From Spongilla lacustris (lineage: Eukaryota; Porifera; Demospongiae; Spongillida; Spongillidae), in assembly GCA_949361645.1 (NCBI GenBank), contig OX442432.1:6716864-6780863 (forward strand): 64,000 bases of DNA. The letters are read 5' to 3'. Positions within the stretch are counted from its first letter, which is position 1, and each line of letters begins with the position of its first letter. Of the stretch, positions 45,166-57,990 are shown one piece after another. Below the pieces are notes generated by a model. That model saw only the letters and a program-made list of their open reading frames with translations, did no database searches and had not been told where the DNA came from. Position numbers and translations under genes: made by a program.

Positions 45166-48100
45166 TTACGCACTTGTATCAAGGTCAGTGGTGCTATATA
45201 CTCTCTCCAGTTGCTCGTAACCCGCTTGCATTAAAAACTGAAACCCTTTGTCCATAGTTAAGCCAGCTTCACGCAGCAAGTTGGATTTGAACAATTCGTC
45301 AAGGGGTGGGAGGAGTCCTTGCAGGCTCATTCCTGAGGGGGCGGAGTTACACTAGATTATTAATGACGCATACATGTATCAACAACTCACCTCTGCTGTA
45401 CGCTTGTTCAACCACATTAAAAAAGAAGGTCAACTCTAGTTGTTCCAAAGGATTATCCATGTCAAGTTGGGACCAGCTAGGCAGAAGAGGTGATAAATGG
45501 AGTGCCACTCTTCCCCATCCCCTTCCTTACTTGTCCTTTAAGGCTGCCTGACTCCAGATGTAGACCCTCAAGTCCTTTGACTCTTGCCTGTCTTTGTCCT
45601 GTAGAAAGAGTGCGAAACAAAGGATGATACTAACACAAAGAGAACACTTGGGGTTTGCTTCACAACACTCCCAAAACGCACAGGGTAGGCAAAGTCCAGC
45701 AGCTCCAATGCATACAAGAAGTGCAGGGGCTCTTTTTCATCCCTAACATACAGCTATAAGAAAGGGAAGAAACAACAAACAGCACTTTAAAAAATAAAAT
45801 TAAAAAACCCCAAGGAATACCTGGATTAGTCTTTCAGGACTTAGTGGTGGCATAGTACCTAACTCCAAGCCATCAGCCTGCAAACGAAAAAGAACACATT
45901 TCTCAATGCAAATTATTCCAAGGTGCATGTCTACTGCATGTACACATCATCTCACTTCCAAAACTTCCGCTGGCAAGCTCTCTTGGTACTCAATCAGTTG
46001 CAGCTGGTGATTGAGAGCTTCAGAGTGCTCGAGCCTCTCAGCTTGTGGGGCATCGGAGGCCAACGCAGCCAGCTTAGCGATACTAAGCAGAGTCTAGAGG
46101 GACATATGACACTCACAATGGGAAGGAAGCAATGGATCGTCTTAACACACCTTTTTCTTTGCTACGTATTTAACCTCTGCCTCGGCTAATTGCTCAAGTG
46201 TCCTGTGGACCTAGAGTGGAAAGATGCTTTAGAATTAAGGCAGCCAAGTTACTCATCTCCACACACACACACACCCCAGCAAAGTTGCCAGTGCTTATTT
46301 GGTGCAGCCAACTAAGATGGTGGTGTGGTTGTAGGAACTTCCCCAACTGCTCAGGAAAGTCTTCAGAGTACAAGAGTAGCTGCTGCAAGTTACCTAGTGA
46401 TGAGATGCAGCGACACTATGAGGTGCACAGTTTGGGAGTAGATACCTTACCCTCATTCAAGAGACGCTTGAACAGGAAGTCAGCAAACCCCTTTTTAAAA
46501 AGACGGGGTTAACAATCATTCTGCTTTAATCCGAATTGATTACATACCTGCTCAGAAAACCGGTTCATATACTCCCTGAGTTTGTTTCGGTCCTGCATTT
46601 TGTCACAGAGGTCAAACATCACACCAAAATCTCTGTAAGTCTCGGCTAGTTGTGAGGCCTGTGTTAGCTGCCCATTGCTCACTGGGGAAAAGCGACCACA
46701 CCCAGTCACATGATCATTACCACACCCACAACCACCTTACACAAGCTCGAAATGTACTTATGCTTGTTGACTTCGTACTCTGTTCTGAGGGTATCTGCAT
46801 GAGTCTGGGCACTGGGATCTTTCCTGAATAGAATGCAATTAACCAGTGCAAGGGCCTGCAGTGAAGCTTAACTTACTCCAGAGACGCTAACTGTGCCCTG
46901 TAACCGTCCAGTAGGAGTATGGTCACATCCTCCACACACTGCCACAGAGCCCGTTCCTGTGGTGTGCCCCTTGCTTCTCTGATCCCCACACCCACCATCA
47001 GGTCGAGCTGGTTGACACACAAGGTAAGTAACAAGGGTAGGAGAGAAGAGGTCGCACCTGCTGTATCAATATGCTCCTGGTTCCACCTGCCCCAATGGAA
47101 GCTTGCACAGACGAAAGAAAGAATAATACATGTGTCATGTGTGTGTGTTGTACATGCATGTGTGTATGTGCATGTGTGTTATGTGCATGTGTATTGTATG
47201 TGCATGTGTGTTATGTGCATGTGTGTTGTACATGCATGTGTATTGTATGTGCATGTGTGTTATGTGCATGTGTGTTATGTGCATGTGTATGTGTGTTGTA
47301 TGTTCATGTGTGTGCATGTGTGTGTTGTTTTGAAGGCACTATTTTTCAGACTCCAAAGGCTCCTATCATCAGTCATTCGGTACCTACCAGTCCAAGGAAC
47401 AAATTCTGGCTCTGGTTGGTCTCCCTGGAGATACGGTTGGTAAACAGCAGAGTGGTTCTGGCGATACTGAAGTGCTTCACGGAACAAACCATCCATCATG
47501 ATCGTCCCGACACTAATGATGAGACTGGCCCTCTCTTCCTGGGTGTCCGAGGGGGCACGCAGACAACTCTCCTCCCAGGCAAACAGAGCCGGAACAATGG
47601 CATCTATGTCAGTAACTTGTGTGTAGAAGAGGTCCTGGTTAGTCAGCCCAGGCCTGAACGATGCAGTGGTAGATCGCTGCTGTAACACCAGCTTAATGGC
47701 TTGATCAACCAGCCTTTGAATATAGGAAATCAGCACCAGATCACATGCCTCCAAGTTCCAAACCCAAGGCTTCAAAACTAGATCACATGCCTCCAAGTTC
47801 CAAACCCAAGGCTTCAAAACCAGATCACATGCCTCCAAGTTCCAAACCCAAGGCTTCAAAACTAGATCACATGCCTCCAAGTTCCAAACCCAAGGCTTCA
47901 AAACCGAATCAGGTTCCAAACCTGTATCGCATGCCCCCAGGTTCCGAACGACCCCACTTACTGGTTGTGTGCCTTCTTGAGTGCAGAGGCAGCTACTATC
48001 TTCTCTGCATGCTCCCTTAGCAGGTAGCAGGTGCACATTGGACGATTGCGAACAGTTACGCACGTTAGCTGCAAAGGGGTTAACATGAGGGCACAGCAAC

Positions 48101-49768
48101 ACTTAGTACCACGTATGTAACCTGATCCAGGAGTCCCACATCTGTCAGGAACTGGACCAACTTGCTGTGTGCCTTCTGTTTGTCCTCCAGCTGATAGAGA
48201 ATGATGAGGGAGGAGGTGGCCCCGGATGGCTCTGAGGAGATGGGGTCGGGGAGGAGGAACAGAGGGGTGGAAGATCAGGGAAGATGGCAGGAGACGTGCA
48301 GTGAAGGTGGGCACAAGGGGCAACTTACCAACAGAGTCACTCCATCTTGGATCACTTGAAGGTTGGTCATTCAGAACCATTTCACTGAGGCCACACACCG
48401 CAAGGTCACACGGGGTGTTCAAGCGCCCGCTGAATGACTCGGGAGGAAAGTTTGCTCTACACGAGTCCAAAGCGGCTTCCTAGAGGGCAGAGCCATGATG
48501 GACTGGGGACAAGCAGGCACTACACCCACAATGTTCCCGTTGAGGTACTCCATGAATGAGTTCTTCAGCAGCTCAACGTACTCGCTAGCATCATAGTGTG
48601 AGGTAGCCATGGAGGCGGAGGTCATACCACGTCCAGAGAGGCCGGGGGTACCAAGAATGGAAGGCGCACGCCTGGCAGATGGTAGCTCCAGATAACATGC
48701 TGGCCAGTCACATCTGGCAGACAACAGCCTCTTGGCTTACCTTGTGGGTGTGGGCAGGTCGGCCGTGCCAACAGAGGAGATGGCGATGACTCCATTGGAC
48801 AGGGTGAAGAAGTGGCAGCTGAGGTGGTCATTAATGCCTGCAGAGGATGGGCAAGGTGCGTAACACAGCACACAGACTTAGTATGTACAAAAATGGAACA
48901 GAGAGCACACACACACACATACATACACACACATATATACATACACACACATACATACGTACATACACACATAAGTACATACATACACACATAAGTACAT
49001 ACATACACACATGCACACACATACATATGCACACATACACACATAAATACACACACATCATACATACACACATGCATACACAAATACATACACACACATA
49101 AATGCATACACATACACATATACACATACATACACACAAACAAACCTTTCCCTAGGATTGCATTTGGGGCAGGAAACTGGATAACATCACCAATGTTACT
49201 TGAGTCTCTTTTCACTGCAGGAAAATTGAAATGACACACCAGCTGGAAGGAAACATGGTCTCACATACAGTCTGCAAGTAGAACAGCATTTCTATGATAC
49301 AGCATGACCACGGGTGAAGATGGGTTGCCATGGAGAGCACACGCCAACAATGCAGGTTCATTCCCTGGCTGGGGGGGAGAGAATTGATATATTCAAAAGG
49401 GTCTTATAGCTAAAATGTACATTGTTTTAACTGGTTGTGACCTAAAGAGACTATGTAGCCTTGTGACCCCTTTAAATAGAGTACTCAAAAGAGTTAAATG
49501 TCCTACCCAGTGTGACAATAACAGCATACTGAATACCTATAGCACATGTACTTAATATTCATTGTGAATTGCTTGGAAATCACCTTGTGGGTGAGGTCCA
49601 CCCTTTACATGTACCTGATATGGAGAGTTATAATTTAGATCAACTAGTCTGTCCAAGCTAAGAGATGGAGCATTGCCAGTAGCGACCAGGCCTGCAGGGT
49701 TGTGTGAGAGAGAAAAGGCAGGAAATTATGAAGTGTGCACCACTGTGCAAAGACATTACAGCAAGGGT

Positions 49769-49827
<59 letters not shown>

Positions 49828-49863
49828 GTGCGTGTGTGTGCGTGTGTGTGCGTGTGTGTGTAT

Positions 49864-49902
<39 letters not shown>

Positions 49903-52900
49903 GAGTGTAGTGACCTACCAAGACCATACTTTGCAGTCATGGGTTCATTCTCCCCTTGTGTAGCTCTTGTAGCCACGAACAGAATAGCCACACCCATGCT
50001 ATGTGGAAGGAAGAGATCAACGTATGCAAACCGCCATATCCAGAAGGGCTCCAGTGATGTGTGCACCTGCAGATTTGAAGATCTATAGTCCATACTACCA
50101 GATGTGAGGTAAGCACATCAAGGTCTTCTCCCTCTGAGAACTGGAGGAGAGGATGGGGAGAAGGGAAGAGGGCAGGGAAGAGGGGGAAGAGGGAGTGAAT
50201 TATTACTCCGGCCAATAGAATATGCTGACCCAGTTGTGTTTTGCAATAGCCTCCTTCAAGATTGTCTCCATAGAGATTTCATACTGTTGCTGAGTTGATG
50301 GAAAAAAGTACAATTGTTTTTATAAAGCCATATTTAGTGCGTACAAACTAGTGAGTATGTATGTACACAGCTGAACCTGTAGCCATTTCATGCTGCAAGG
50401 TGTGCATTATGTTACGGCTGAACTACAACTGTATTACAGTAACAAGCCTCAACAACACGGGACAGGCACCAAATGCCAGTGCTCCCCTGAACCCCCACCC
50501 CCTAGTGTGAGTGCTCCCCTGAACCCCCACCCCCTAGTGTGTTCTTAGAGCTGGCATTTGAAAATTCTGAAGGGATAGGCAGAGGTTGGTAACATTTGTC
50601 ATAAAATATGTTTCAAATTGATATTTTTCTGTGCACAGTGCTTCATTTGAATAGAGCAAATCTAATGTATTCTGATGTTTAGAATTAACACCAATTTTAG
50701 CTACGATTGATACTTAATCCATTTCCTTCTAAGCTACGGTGACAGACTATTGATCTGCACAACAAGCTCAACACAACCGTCGCCTCTACCCATGATGCTA
50801 CAATAGTCACCTCTACCCATGATGCTACAATAGTCGCCTCTACCCATGATGCTACAATAGTCACCTCTACCCATGATGCTACAATAGTCCCCTCTACCCA
50901 TGATGCTACAATAGTCACCTCTACCCATGATGCTACAATAGTCACCTCTACCCATGATGCTACAATAGTCACCTCTACCCACGATGCTACAATAGTCGCC
51001 TCTTCCCATGATGCTACAATAGTCACCTCTACCCATGATGCTACAATAGTCACCTCTACCCATGATGCTACAATAGTCGCCTCTACCCATGATGCTACAA
51101 TAGTCACCTCTACCCATGATGCTACAATAGTCGCCTCTTCCCATGATGCTACAATAGTGAATGTAAACAATTCTTTTTTCGGCATTATGATTTTATTTCC
51201 ATCAAGTGTATTTGAATTGGGTGTGTGATTATTATTTTTTGGTATTGTATTGATGATTGTTGGAAGGATAGCTTAATTTCCCGATGTCTTTGTTGTGTAT
51301 GTACCGAAATAGAATTTGCATGTGTAGTTCTGTTATATTACTGATCTTACACATACTACTGCTCCTGAATGCAACAGGTTACTGCCATGGCTACAACATT
51401 AAAAAATATATCTAGGAATAGAAGAAAAATGATTTGGGTATTTCCTACCTTAACTACATAGCATTCAGATCAAGATATAAACAGGTATCACCCAAACAGT
51501 TAGAAACTGCTGACTGATTGCGAAAAACAACATAAAGACAATTCTGTAAGCTTTCAGTGTGGAGTACTGGGGCCCTATGGTATTCTATCTCCCCTATTCT
51601 ATCTTCCCTCTCGCCTGAATATTCCATCCCCCCTCCCTCTCCCCTATTCCATCTCCCCTCTCCCCTGAGTGCACACTTGCCTCCTTCTGCATGCTGCTCA
51701 GCTGCCACTTCTGAAGATGAGTGTTTGTCAACACAAACGCAATACTACAGGGTGGGCAGACCAAATGGTGAACATATGCCCCCTCCCCCCCTCAAGTACT
51801 CACTCCTGCCCTGTGGAGACATTGTTAACAACCATTCCGCGAGCCTCCTACATGGGAGAGAAAGAAATGAGAACCTGCCCGCATCACACCCCAAGCTACA
51901 GAGAAAACACCAAGTACTTCCCACCAGTGTGGGGGGAGAGCAACTGTACCTGAAGCTGTGCCTCCTGCGATCCAAATATGAGTGAGCTGATACGTCGCCC
52001 GAAGCCAGAGAGCACTCCTCGAGGGTTATGGAGCTGCCTCACCAGAACACCACCACTCTGCCCAACACACCAGCAACGACTTACTCCAACCCCCTCCTCC
52101 CCAGACTTGGACCCACCTGTGCACCAGAAATGGGTGGTGATAAGGCAAACAGGTGAGCTTGTGAGGTGAGCAGGAGGCAGGTGGGGGATGAGGGAAGGCT
52201 TGCTAGAGAGACGCTGGAGGCCTCTCCCACATCCACGTGCCCCTCCACATACGGAGGGTTGTCAGAGGTAATGTTATCCCAGTAACGCACTGCACCCTCG
52301 GGGGATACTGCTAGAACACTGGCTCTGTGATAAGCGGTGAAAGGGAGGAGGGGGAGGAGGGGGGAGAGGGGAGGGAACATGTATGTGTCTTCCCTTCATT
52401 GATATTGTCACCTTGCACTGCCTGGGTCTGTGCACATAGTGACAAGGTCTGCCTTCCACCCAGTTGATGAGAAGGGTAGGGTGAGTACTCTGCAAGGTGA
52501 CTTGGTTTGGTGGGTGTGGGGTGTGGTGTGGGGGGTGTGGGGTAGGGGTGGGTGTGGGGTGTGGGGGAAGGCAAGGGAACCAGCACTCAAAATGGTGATG
52601 AAGTAATATTTATACTCCTTACAATGGCGGTACTGGTGCTAAATAAATATCTCCATAGCAGGGCCCTGCTGCCTACAACCAGCCATGCCCAGTTCGATTC
52701 ATGGAGCTTCACAGTGGCAGCTGATATAACAGGTGGACTCAATGTAGTAAGAAACCTTATTCATTGCAAAGCTCACTCCTAGAGTCAGTTCGAAGAGCCT
52801 CGCGTACTTGAACCGGAATGGGGGTGTTCAATGCTTTCACTACATGTGAATTAGTTTCTTCCAACACCTGCTCTGCCCTCGCCGACCTTCACAGAATGAA

Positions 52901-53060
52901 CTAACGCGTTATCCTAGTTAATGCACATCGTCACGACAGACCTTGCCGCAACATTTGGAGTGTTCTTTGAAGTAGGCTGAAGGCTCCGACGAGGACTTGC
53001 AACTGATGAATTTAATGAAGTATTGCCTGACAGAGACGGACGACCTGCTTGTCCGAACAT
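45166..53060 (-). CDS. NUP133: NUP133, Y-complex nucleoporin
   Basis: Thirty-three exons give 1138 residues (human 1156). Exons: 53060–52942, 52886–52777, 52720–52623, 52500–52412, 52324–52117, 52057–51950, 51847–51804, 51744–51681, 50289–50230, 50140–50067, 49998–49919, 49691–49615, 49368–49269, 49214–49146, 48837–48741, 48671–48530, 48479–48329, 48231–48122, 48068–47962, 47713–47388, 47086–47058, 47007–46877, 46823–46741, 46681–46548, 46490–46451, 46393–46275, 46210–46151, 46093–45956, 45877–45821, 45753–45682, 45598–45531, 45476–45391, 45332–45166. The first half is the N-terminal β-propeller (V-R-Y-W, G-R-R-I-S-S-L). The second half is α-helical: [49 protein letters not shown]. The protein anchors NUP107–160 at the pore. 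Exon 8 may use a GC donor. The exon 2 acceptor is uncertain by nine bases. Confidence 0.95.
47125..47335. repeat. TGTGCATG repeat in a NUP133 intron
   Basis: Alternating purine–pyrimidine repeat (gtgtgttatgtgcatg) lies between NUP133 exons 20 and 21. It gives open frames on both strands without coding support. Confidence 0.88.
47725..47925. repeat. 42-bp minisatellite in a NUP133 intron
   Basis: Four to five units of 42 bp containing cacatgcctccaagttccaa lie immediately upstream (minus strand) of the exon 20 acceptor. The frame on the minus strand stays open across the whole intron, so unspliced RNA could read through it. Confidence 0.88.
48905..49140. repeat. ACACATAC microsatellite
   Basis: Degenerate (CA)n with 'tacata' interruptions lies between NUP133 exons 14 and 15. 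A second, purer TG block lies at 49765–49900 between exons 11 and 12. Confidence 0.9.
50770..51160. repeat. 27-bp minisatellite in a NUP133 intron
   Basis: About 15 units of 27 bp (…cccatgatgctacaatagtc…) lie in the large intron between exons 8 and 9. Both strands remain open as a consequence of unit length. Confidence 0.93.
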
Positions 53061-53559
53061 GATTTTTTTTTCCCCCTTAATTTCCGAGTAGCGCATGCGC
53101 ACTCATTTTAATCTATAACATCGACAGTTCTGAAATGCCGATGGTGTTGCTACGGCGTGTCTAAAGTCACTATAAGATAGTTGTGGCAGCGTAGTATAAT
53201 GATAAAATTGGAGGAGTACAACAGAACTGGACGATGGAGTCAAGCAGGGTTACCCATAATTCATAATTGACTACAAACATTAATTTATTTTTAAAAAATA
53301 CATTACACATATACTTACAAACAAAATTTATTTTTATCTTGGTTTACTTTGATTGTGTGTTTTTAATTTGTGTGTTTTTGGGTAAAACTGTGAATATCAT
53401 AATGTATACCGGTAAAATGGAAAACAAGATGAACTAAGGGCATATACATGTATACATGTAGCTGACAGTCCCTCAACCTCCGCCCCTTCTAAGAATATTG
53501 TCCGCACGTATGTGTGTCACGTGCTCGCAATTGAGCAGCATGTTGCGTTCAAAAATGTC
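53061..53559. other. AT-rich stretch upstream of NUP133
   Basis: The NUP133 promoter should lie at the left end on the minus strand. The rest is AT-rich and shows no gene or clear repeat. A short cacgtatg-type GC-richer segment near 53500 precedes the putative small-peptide gene. Confidence 0.5.
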
Positions 53560-54293
53560 ATGCTTCTCATACTATTACAGGTAAAAACTTGTCCCTCTCG
53601 GTGCTATTATTACGAGCGCGAACCGCTCGCTGATTTCTGTGAAGGACTACATACAGTACCGCTCTCGAGTGAGTTGAAAAAATAAATAAATAAAACGGCT
53701 TGCGCCTGTACTAGTACGTGTAATTTGCGTGTGACCATGTATATGGAAATGTGATTTCCGTGCGTGCGTGTGGTACTCGCATGTGCTTTGCTTACTTGTG
53801 TGTGTTCTGCATGCGTGTGTGTGGTACTCGCATGTGCCTTGCTTACTTGTGTGTGTTCTGCATGCGTGTGTGTGGTACTCGCTTGTGCCTTGCTTACTTG
53901 TGTGTGTGTTCTGCATGCGTGTGTGTGGTACTCGCATGTGCCTTGCATACTTGTGTGTGTGTGGCACTTGCGTGTGAGGGACCACTCGCGTGTAAGCTTA
54001 TGCGCGAGTTTATTTGTGAGCTGCTGTGTGTACAATGTGACAAAAAAACATCTTCATAGCACTTTGCAACCTTCTTTTGTTAAAAGTATTTCATCTTCAT
54101 AGCACTTTGCAACCTTCTTTTGTTAAAAGTATTTCATCTTCATAGCACTTTGCACCATTCTTTTGTTAAAAATGAACTGCTGCACGCATATTGACACTAT
54201 TTTCTTCTAGACGGACGGACACTACCCGCAGAGGAGCCATATTTGATTGAGGATGGTGACATCTTCGACAGTGAGGACTGCATGCCGTGTTGA
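53560..54293 (+). CDS. Possible small secreted peptide, two exons
   Basis: Exons 53560–53668 and 54211–54293 keep phase across a GTGAGT donor and a TTCTTCTAG acceptor and give 63 residues. The start M-L-L-I-L-L-Q-V-K looks like a short signal peptide. The remainder has five cysteines (T-C-P-S-R-C-Y-Y-Y near the start, then F-C, and a D-C-M-P-C end) and an acidic segment before the end. I do not recognise it. The intron contains two tandem repeats. Signal length is marginal and nothing proves expression, so this is a candidate only. Confidence 0.3.
53765..53965. repeat. Tandem repeat of about 48 bp
   Basis: Four units of 48–50 bp (…tggtactcgcatgtgccttg…) each include a TG run. They lie within the intron of the candidate small-peptide gene and read open on both strands. 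Confidence 0.88.
54048..54175. repeat. Tandem triplication of about 43 bp
   Basis: Three near-identical copies of a unit containing atcttcatagcactttgcaa lie just before the second exon of the candidate small-peptide gene. Confidence 0.9.
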
Positions 54294-57060
54294 AACAGAA
54301 AATACTGCATTTAGTAGAGTGCATGGATGAGTTTGGTCCAACCTCGTCATTCAGTGGTATGTTTGTTATATATTGCTGATCCTCCCCTCCACTCCCACCC
54401 TGCCCTCACTGGCACTGGGGAAAAAGGCTTGTGTAGTAAAAACAACTAATTTACTCATGCAGGTTTCAGTAATTCAGTTTCAAGGTGTGGGCGGATGTTA
54501 AGCTCCAATCAGGAACATTGCCAGTCATTTCAATTGGCTGCAAACTCTCATGCATATCAGTCACAGTAACAGTTTAATGGAAACAAAAGGTATGATACTG
54601 AATAAGAAGTCATAAGTGTAATGCAAGGTTTTTCCCAGGTTGCAGTTAGAGCACAAGAAATACTTACGTCTGATATGGTGCAGTATGTACTTTCTGATTT
54701 CTCATTTCAAGACATATATTTACCAGCCAGGATCGGCACGAAAGGTATTATATATAACTGTTATGTCCTTTATGATTACTCTGTATGCTGTCCAGGCATC
54801 CAAGTGCAAAACAGTTCTACTCCACATGCCAACTGCAGCATCATGCTCACTGATCTCTGATCATGCTAATACTACTGAGCAGATCTTGAATCGAATTGTG
54901 CTACTCAGAGGCATCAATATGAATTCTGATGTGCTGTAAGCTTCTCAGAACAGCAATATGAGCAGAATTCTTATGCATAGCCTTCAAAGTCGTAGTGATA
55001 TGAACAGTGAACAGGATTCTGATGAGATACTAGTTATTGAAGAGGCAAAAGTACTGTAAGAATCCAGAAACCAATGAAACCCTTCAGCTGTGCTTTCAGT
55101 GAAAAGGGTGCAATAGGCCTACCAGAAGTGTGCATATGTCCGGAAGGTGCAGCATAGAGAATGCGCTACCACAAAGAGAGCTACCACCCAAAGGTGAGTG
55201 AGCTACCACCCAAAGGTGAGTGAGCTACCACCCAAAGGTGAGTGAGCTACCACCCAAAGGTGAGTTGTGCATGGAATCCTTTGGCTTAGCACATGTCTTT
55301 TAGTCTAGAGCAGCAAGTTGTTGCTTAGCAATGTAACCTATGTGTTGATGTGATAAAAAATAAAATTTCCATATACATGCAAGTTGCTAACAGGAGAAAC
55401 ACAAACAAGTGTGTGTAAACAGTTCATTTTCTTGTCAATTGTAAACACACGTGATAATTAGTACTATTTGCATCATAATATATGCGGATGTGTAAGATAT
55501 GATCAGTGTTGATTGTGCAGTGTTCGAAATACCGGGTGCACACCTGCACTAGTGCAGGTACATTTCCCAAAGTGCAGGGTCATTTTGCTCTATACTTGCA
55601 CTGCGTGCAGGTGGCTTGCCCAGCAATAAAATGATACAATTATATTGTTTACTAGCCACGCTTCTACTAGTGCTACATCTAGCGCTAGCGATTGCAAATA
55701 TAATTTTACATTTACAAAGCGTACGTAGCAATCGTTCAGAACGGCTGAGAACGCGTAACGTAAGTATCACACAAATTAGTTAAATAATATTAATGGTTAT
55801 TCCGTACAAATTTTAGTACCCCACGGCAGCGTTCAGTTGCTGGTTTTGCATTGATGCTTAAGGCTAGATCATGGCCAAATATCTTGATATTCCAAAGACT
55901 TTTGCAATTTTGTGGATGGACCAGCTATTTGGCAGCACAGTCAAAATGTTTCACTTCTTGAAGTTGTGGAGCTGAGCTAATTTGATTTGAGCCTACTTTA
56001 TTTAGAGTGGTGGGCCCACACCACCTCAGAGGAAAAAACTTCACTGTGAGAAAAAAAGAACCATGCAGATACTGCTTTGGTAACACCACATTGCTTGCAA
56101 TTCTTCGTCTTCTTTTATGACATTTGGTTCCATGTGCTTGTCTCCTTACCAAAGTAAAAAACTGTATATATACCTCAGTGATCTGGATAAGGTTTTCCTT
56201 TTGACCAGACATATGGTCAATACTTGACAAATTTGATCAGACATCGATAAAGTTTGACCAGACACACAGTTTAACTACTATCAGAATCAAGCAATACAGG
56301 TTTAATATTCATGTTGGCAGAATCTGTGGTGCCATCAGCTTGAATGCTGAAAAACTTAGCTTTTGCTAATGCTGCAACAAGCTGCTCCCTTTGAGCCATT
56401 GCTATGTAACTCACAAACTCAGAGCAGGCATTAAGTTTTTGTATCCAGAACCCAAATCTACACCATGCCTCTCCTCCAATTTACACAATGGAGCCATCTT
56501 ACATAATGCCAGTCATCTTTATTTCTGTGCTTGCGTCGAGCGTACATAGAACTCTAGCAATGGGAGAATAGTCAGTGACTGATGCCGACTGACTCTTTCA
56601 ATAAAGCAGCATGGCTCCTGATATGCGGAAATTTGTTGACCCACTAATAAAAGCATGTGTGAACTTTCTAGTGCTTAATAGCTGGTAGTCAAACTGTACG
56701 CACACTTTGCATTTTAAAGCAAGCTACGTGGCCACGCTCGAGGCGATCATAGGTAAGCCAAGCCATTGTCGTCGGCTTTTTTTCATGTTCTGTTACCCAC
56801 TTTTTAACAGTTTGTATAGTAAGACCGCGTTTCTTACGAGGACTACCATCAACTGTGTTGTCTGCTACTCGCTACCCACTTCCAGACATTTTGTCCGCGC
56901 ATGCGCATATGTACCCGTCAATTGACTAAATTGGTCGGAAAATGTCCGATGTCCGGCCGTTATCCAGATCACTAATACCTGCACCATGAAAATTAGGGCA
57001 GCAGCAGTGTAGGAGCTTATTTTCTGTCTAATTCATTCTTCAACCGACAGAAAAGTGCAT
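54294..57060. other. Repeat-derived, gene-free stretch
   Basis: No supportable gene was found. A 22-bp unit (gagctaccacccaaaggtga) is tandemly repeated four times at 55175–55265. At 55519 a sequence starting CAGTGTTCGAAAT resembles one terminal repeat of a hAT element, and cysteine-coding copies of it follow; no partner end was found. The rest is AT-rich. Confidence 0.55.
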
Positions 57061-57195
57061 AAGCTACATGTTCATATTTAGAGTCCCAGCACACCCAAAC
57101 ATCCTCTTCTTCTGCAGCGGCGGGGTCACCACAGCATTATCAACCTTTTGTAGATGATTATCAGAACACCAGTGTTGTTCCCTGCAACTGTAGAA

Positions 57196-57402
57196 GTGTA
57201 CTGCAAGGACGACCAACTGACGTCGCAAAGATTCGACTGATTCTTGACAGTGACAGCCAAAAGTTGTACATCTCCACAAGGCTTAAAAAAACCACTCTTA
57301 GGCTAACTGTAGAGCAAACTGTTGCTGTTACCATCAGGTCTGAAGCAGAGAAAGCCCAATGGTGTGATGGTGTGAGGGTTGGAACTCAGTCGCAATACTG
57401 AT
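57196..57402 (+). pseudogene. BEL/Pao-type retrotransposon protease fragment
   Basis: The frame reads C-N-C-R-S-V-L-Q-G-R-P-T-D-V-A-K-I-R-L-I-L-D-S-D-S-Q-style sequence, matching the DUF1758 aspartic protease of BEL/Pao elements, where the motif is normally L-L-D-S-G-S-Q. The glycine of the active loop is aspartate here, and the frame stops soon after. It is an isolated, decayed fragment. Confidence 0.6.
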
Positions 57403-57559
57403 AGGAAGGATCGGGGCTGCACTGTCCCATCAAGATACCTCTCCTGCATCACACCTGCTTCATTGTTGCAAAATGCAACATCTCCTAGAAGGCCTAATTA
57501 AGCAACATTAATATAATGCCGTTCTACATAGTGCTAAATATAGGAATAATTATTTTATC

Positions 57560-57990
57560 CATCTACAACCCCTTCGAAAAGAAAGTGTATGGGTCGTATT
57601 GAAAGTAGAGGATTTACAGATGGTTAGATCTAAAATGTGGACCTCTGTGGTACTGATTTCCCACGTAAAAGAAATAGCCAGGTGAGTGTGGTTGAGAGGG
57701 CCTCTAAAAAAAGCAGCAGAGACGACTGGCCATGAGTCCAAATCACAAAAATGTCATCAATATACCGGGTCCACAGCCTGGGCCCTAGTTGTTGTTTTGC
57801 TACAAAAGCACTCTCCAGAAAATGCATGAACGCAATGGCAAGAGGAGTGGGGGAGATTGGGGGGCCCATGGCTACCTGTTTTCTGATTGTAGATGCTACC
57901 ATTGAATACAAAAAAGGTTTTCTTGAGTACCAGCTCAAGGAAGTGCTTTTCACTTGGATAGGACCAAAAAAGGTCAGGTGGGACCAAATT
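57560..57990 (-). pseudogene. Penelope-type reverse transcriptase fragment
   Basis: On the minus strand a frame encodes F-N-G-S-I-Y in one register and, after a frame change, M-G-P-P-I-S-P-T-P-L-A-I-A and R-Y-I-D-D-I-F-V-I-W with L-F-L-E-A-L following. These are the template-grip and Y-x-D-D catalytic motifs of Penelope-like reverse transcriptases. No GIY-YIG endonuclease was found. Frameshifts mark it as dead. Confidence 0.7.

Noticed and set aside
51458..51513. Possible NUP133 exon reading [13 protein letters not shown]
   Set aside because: It has plausible splice sites but would break the phase between exons 8 and 9, and the model without it is complete.
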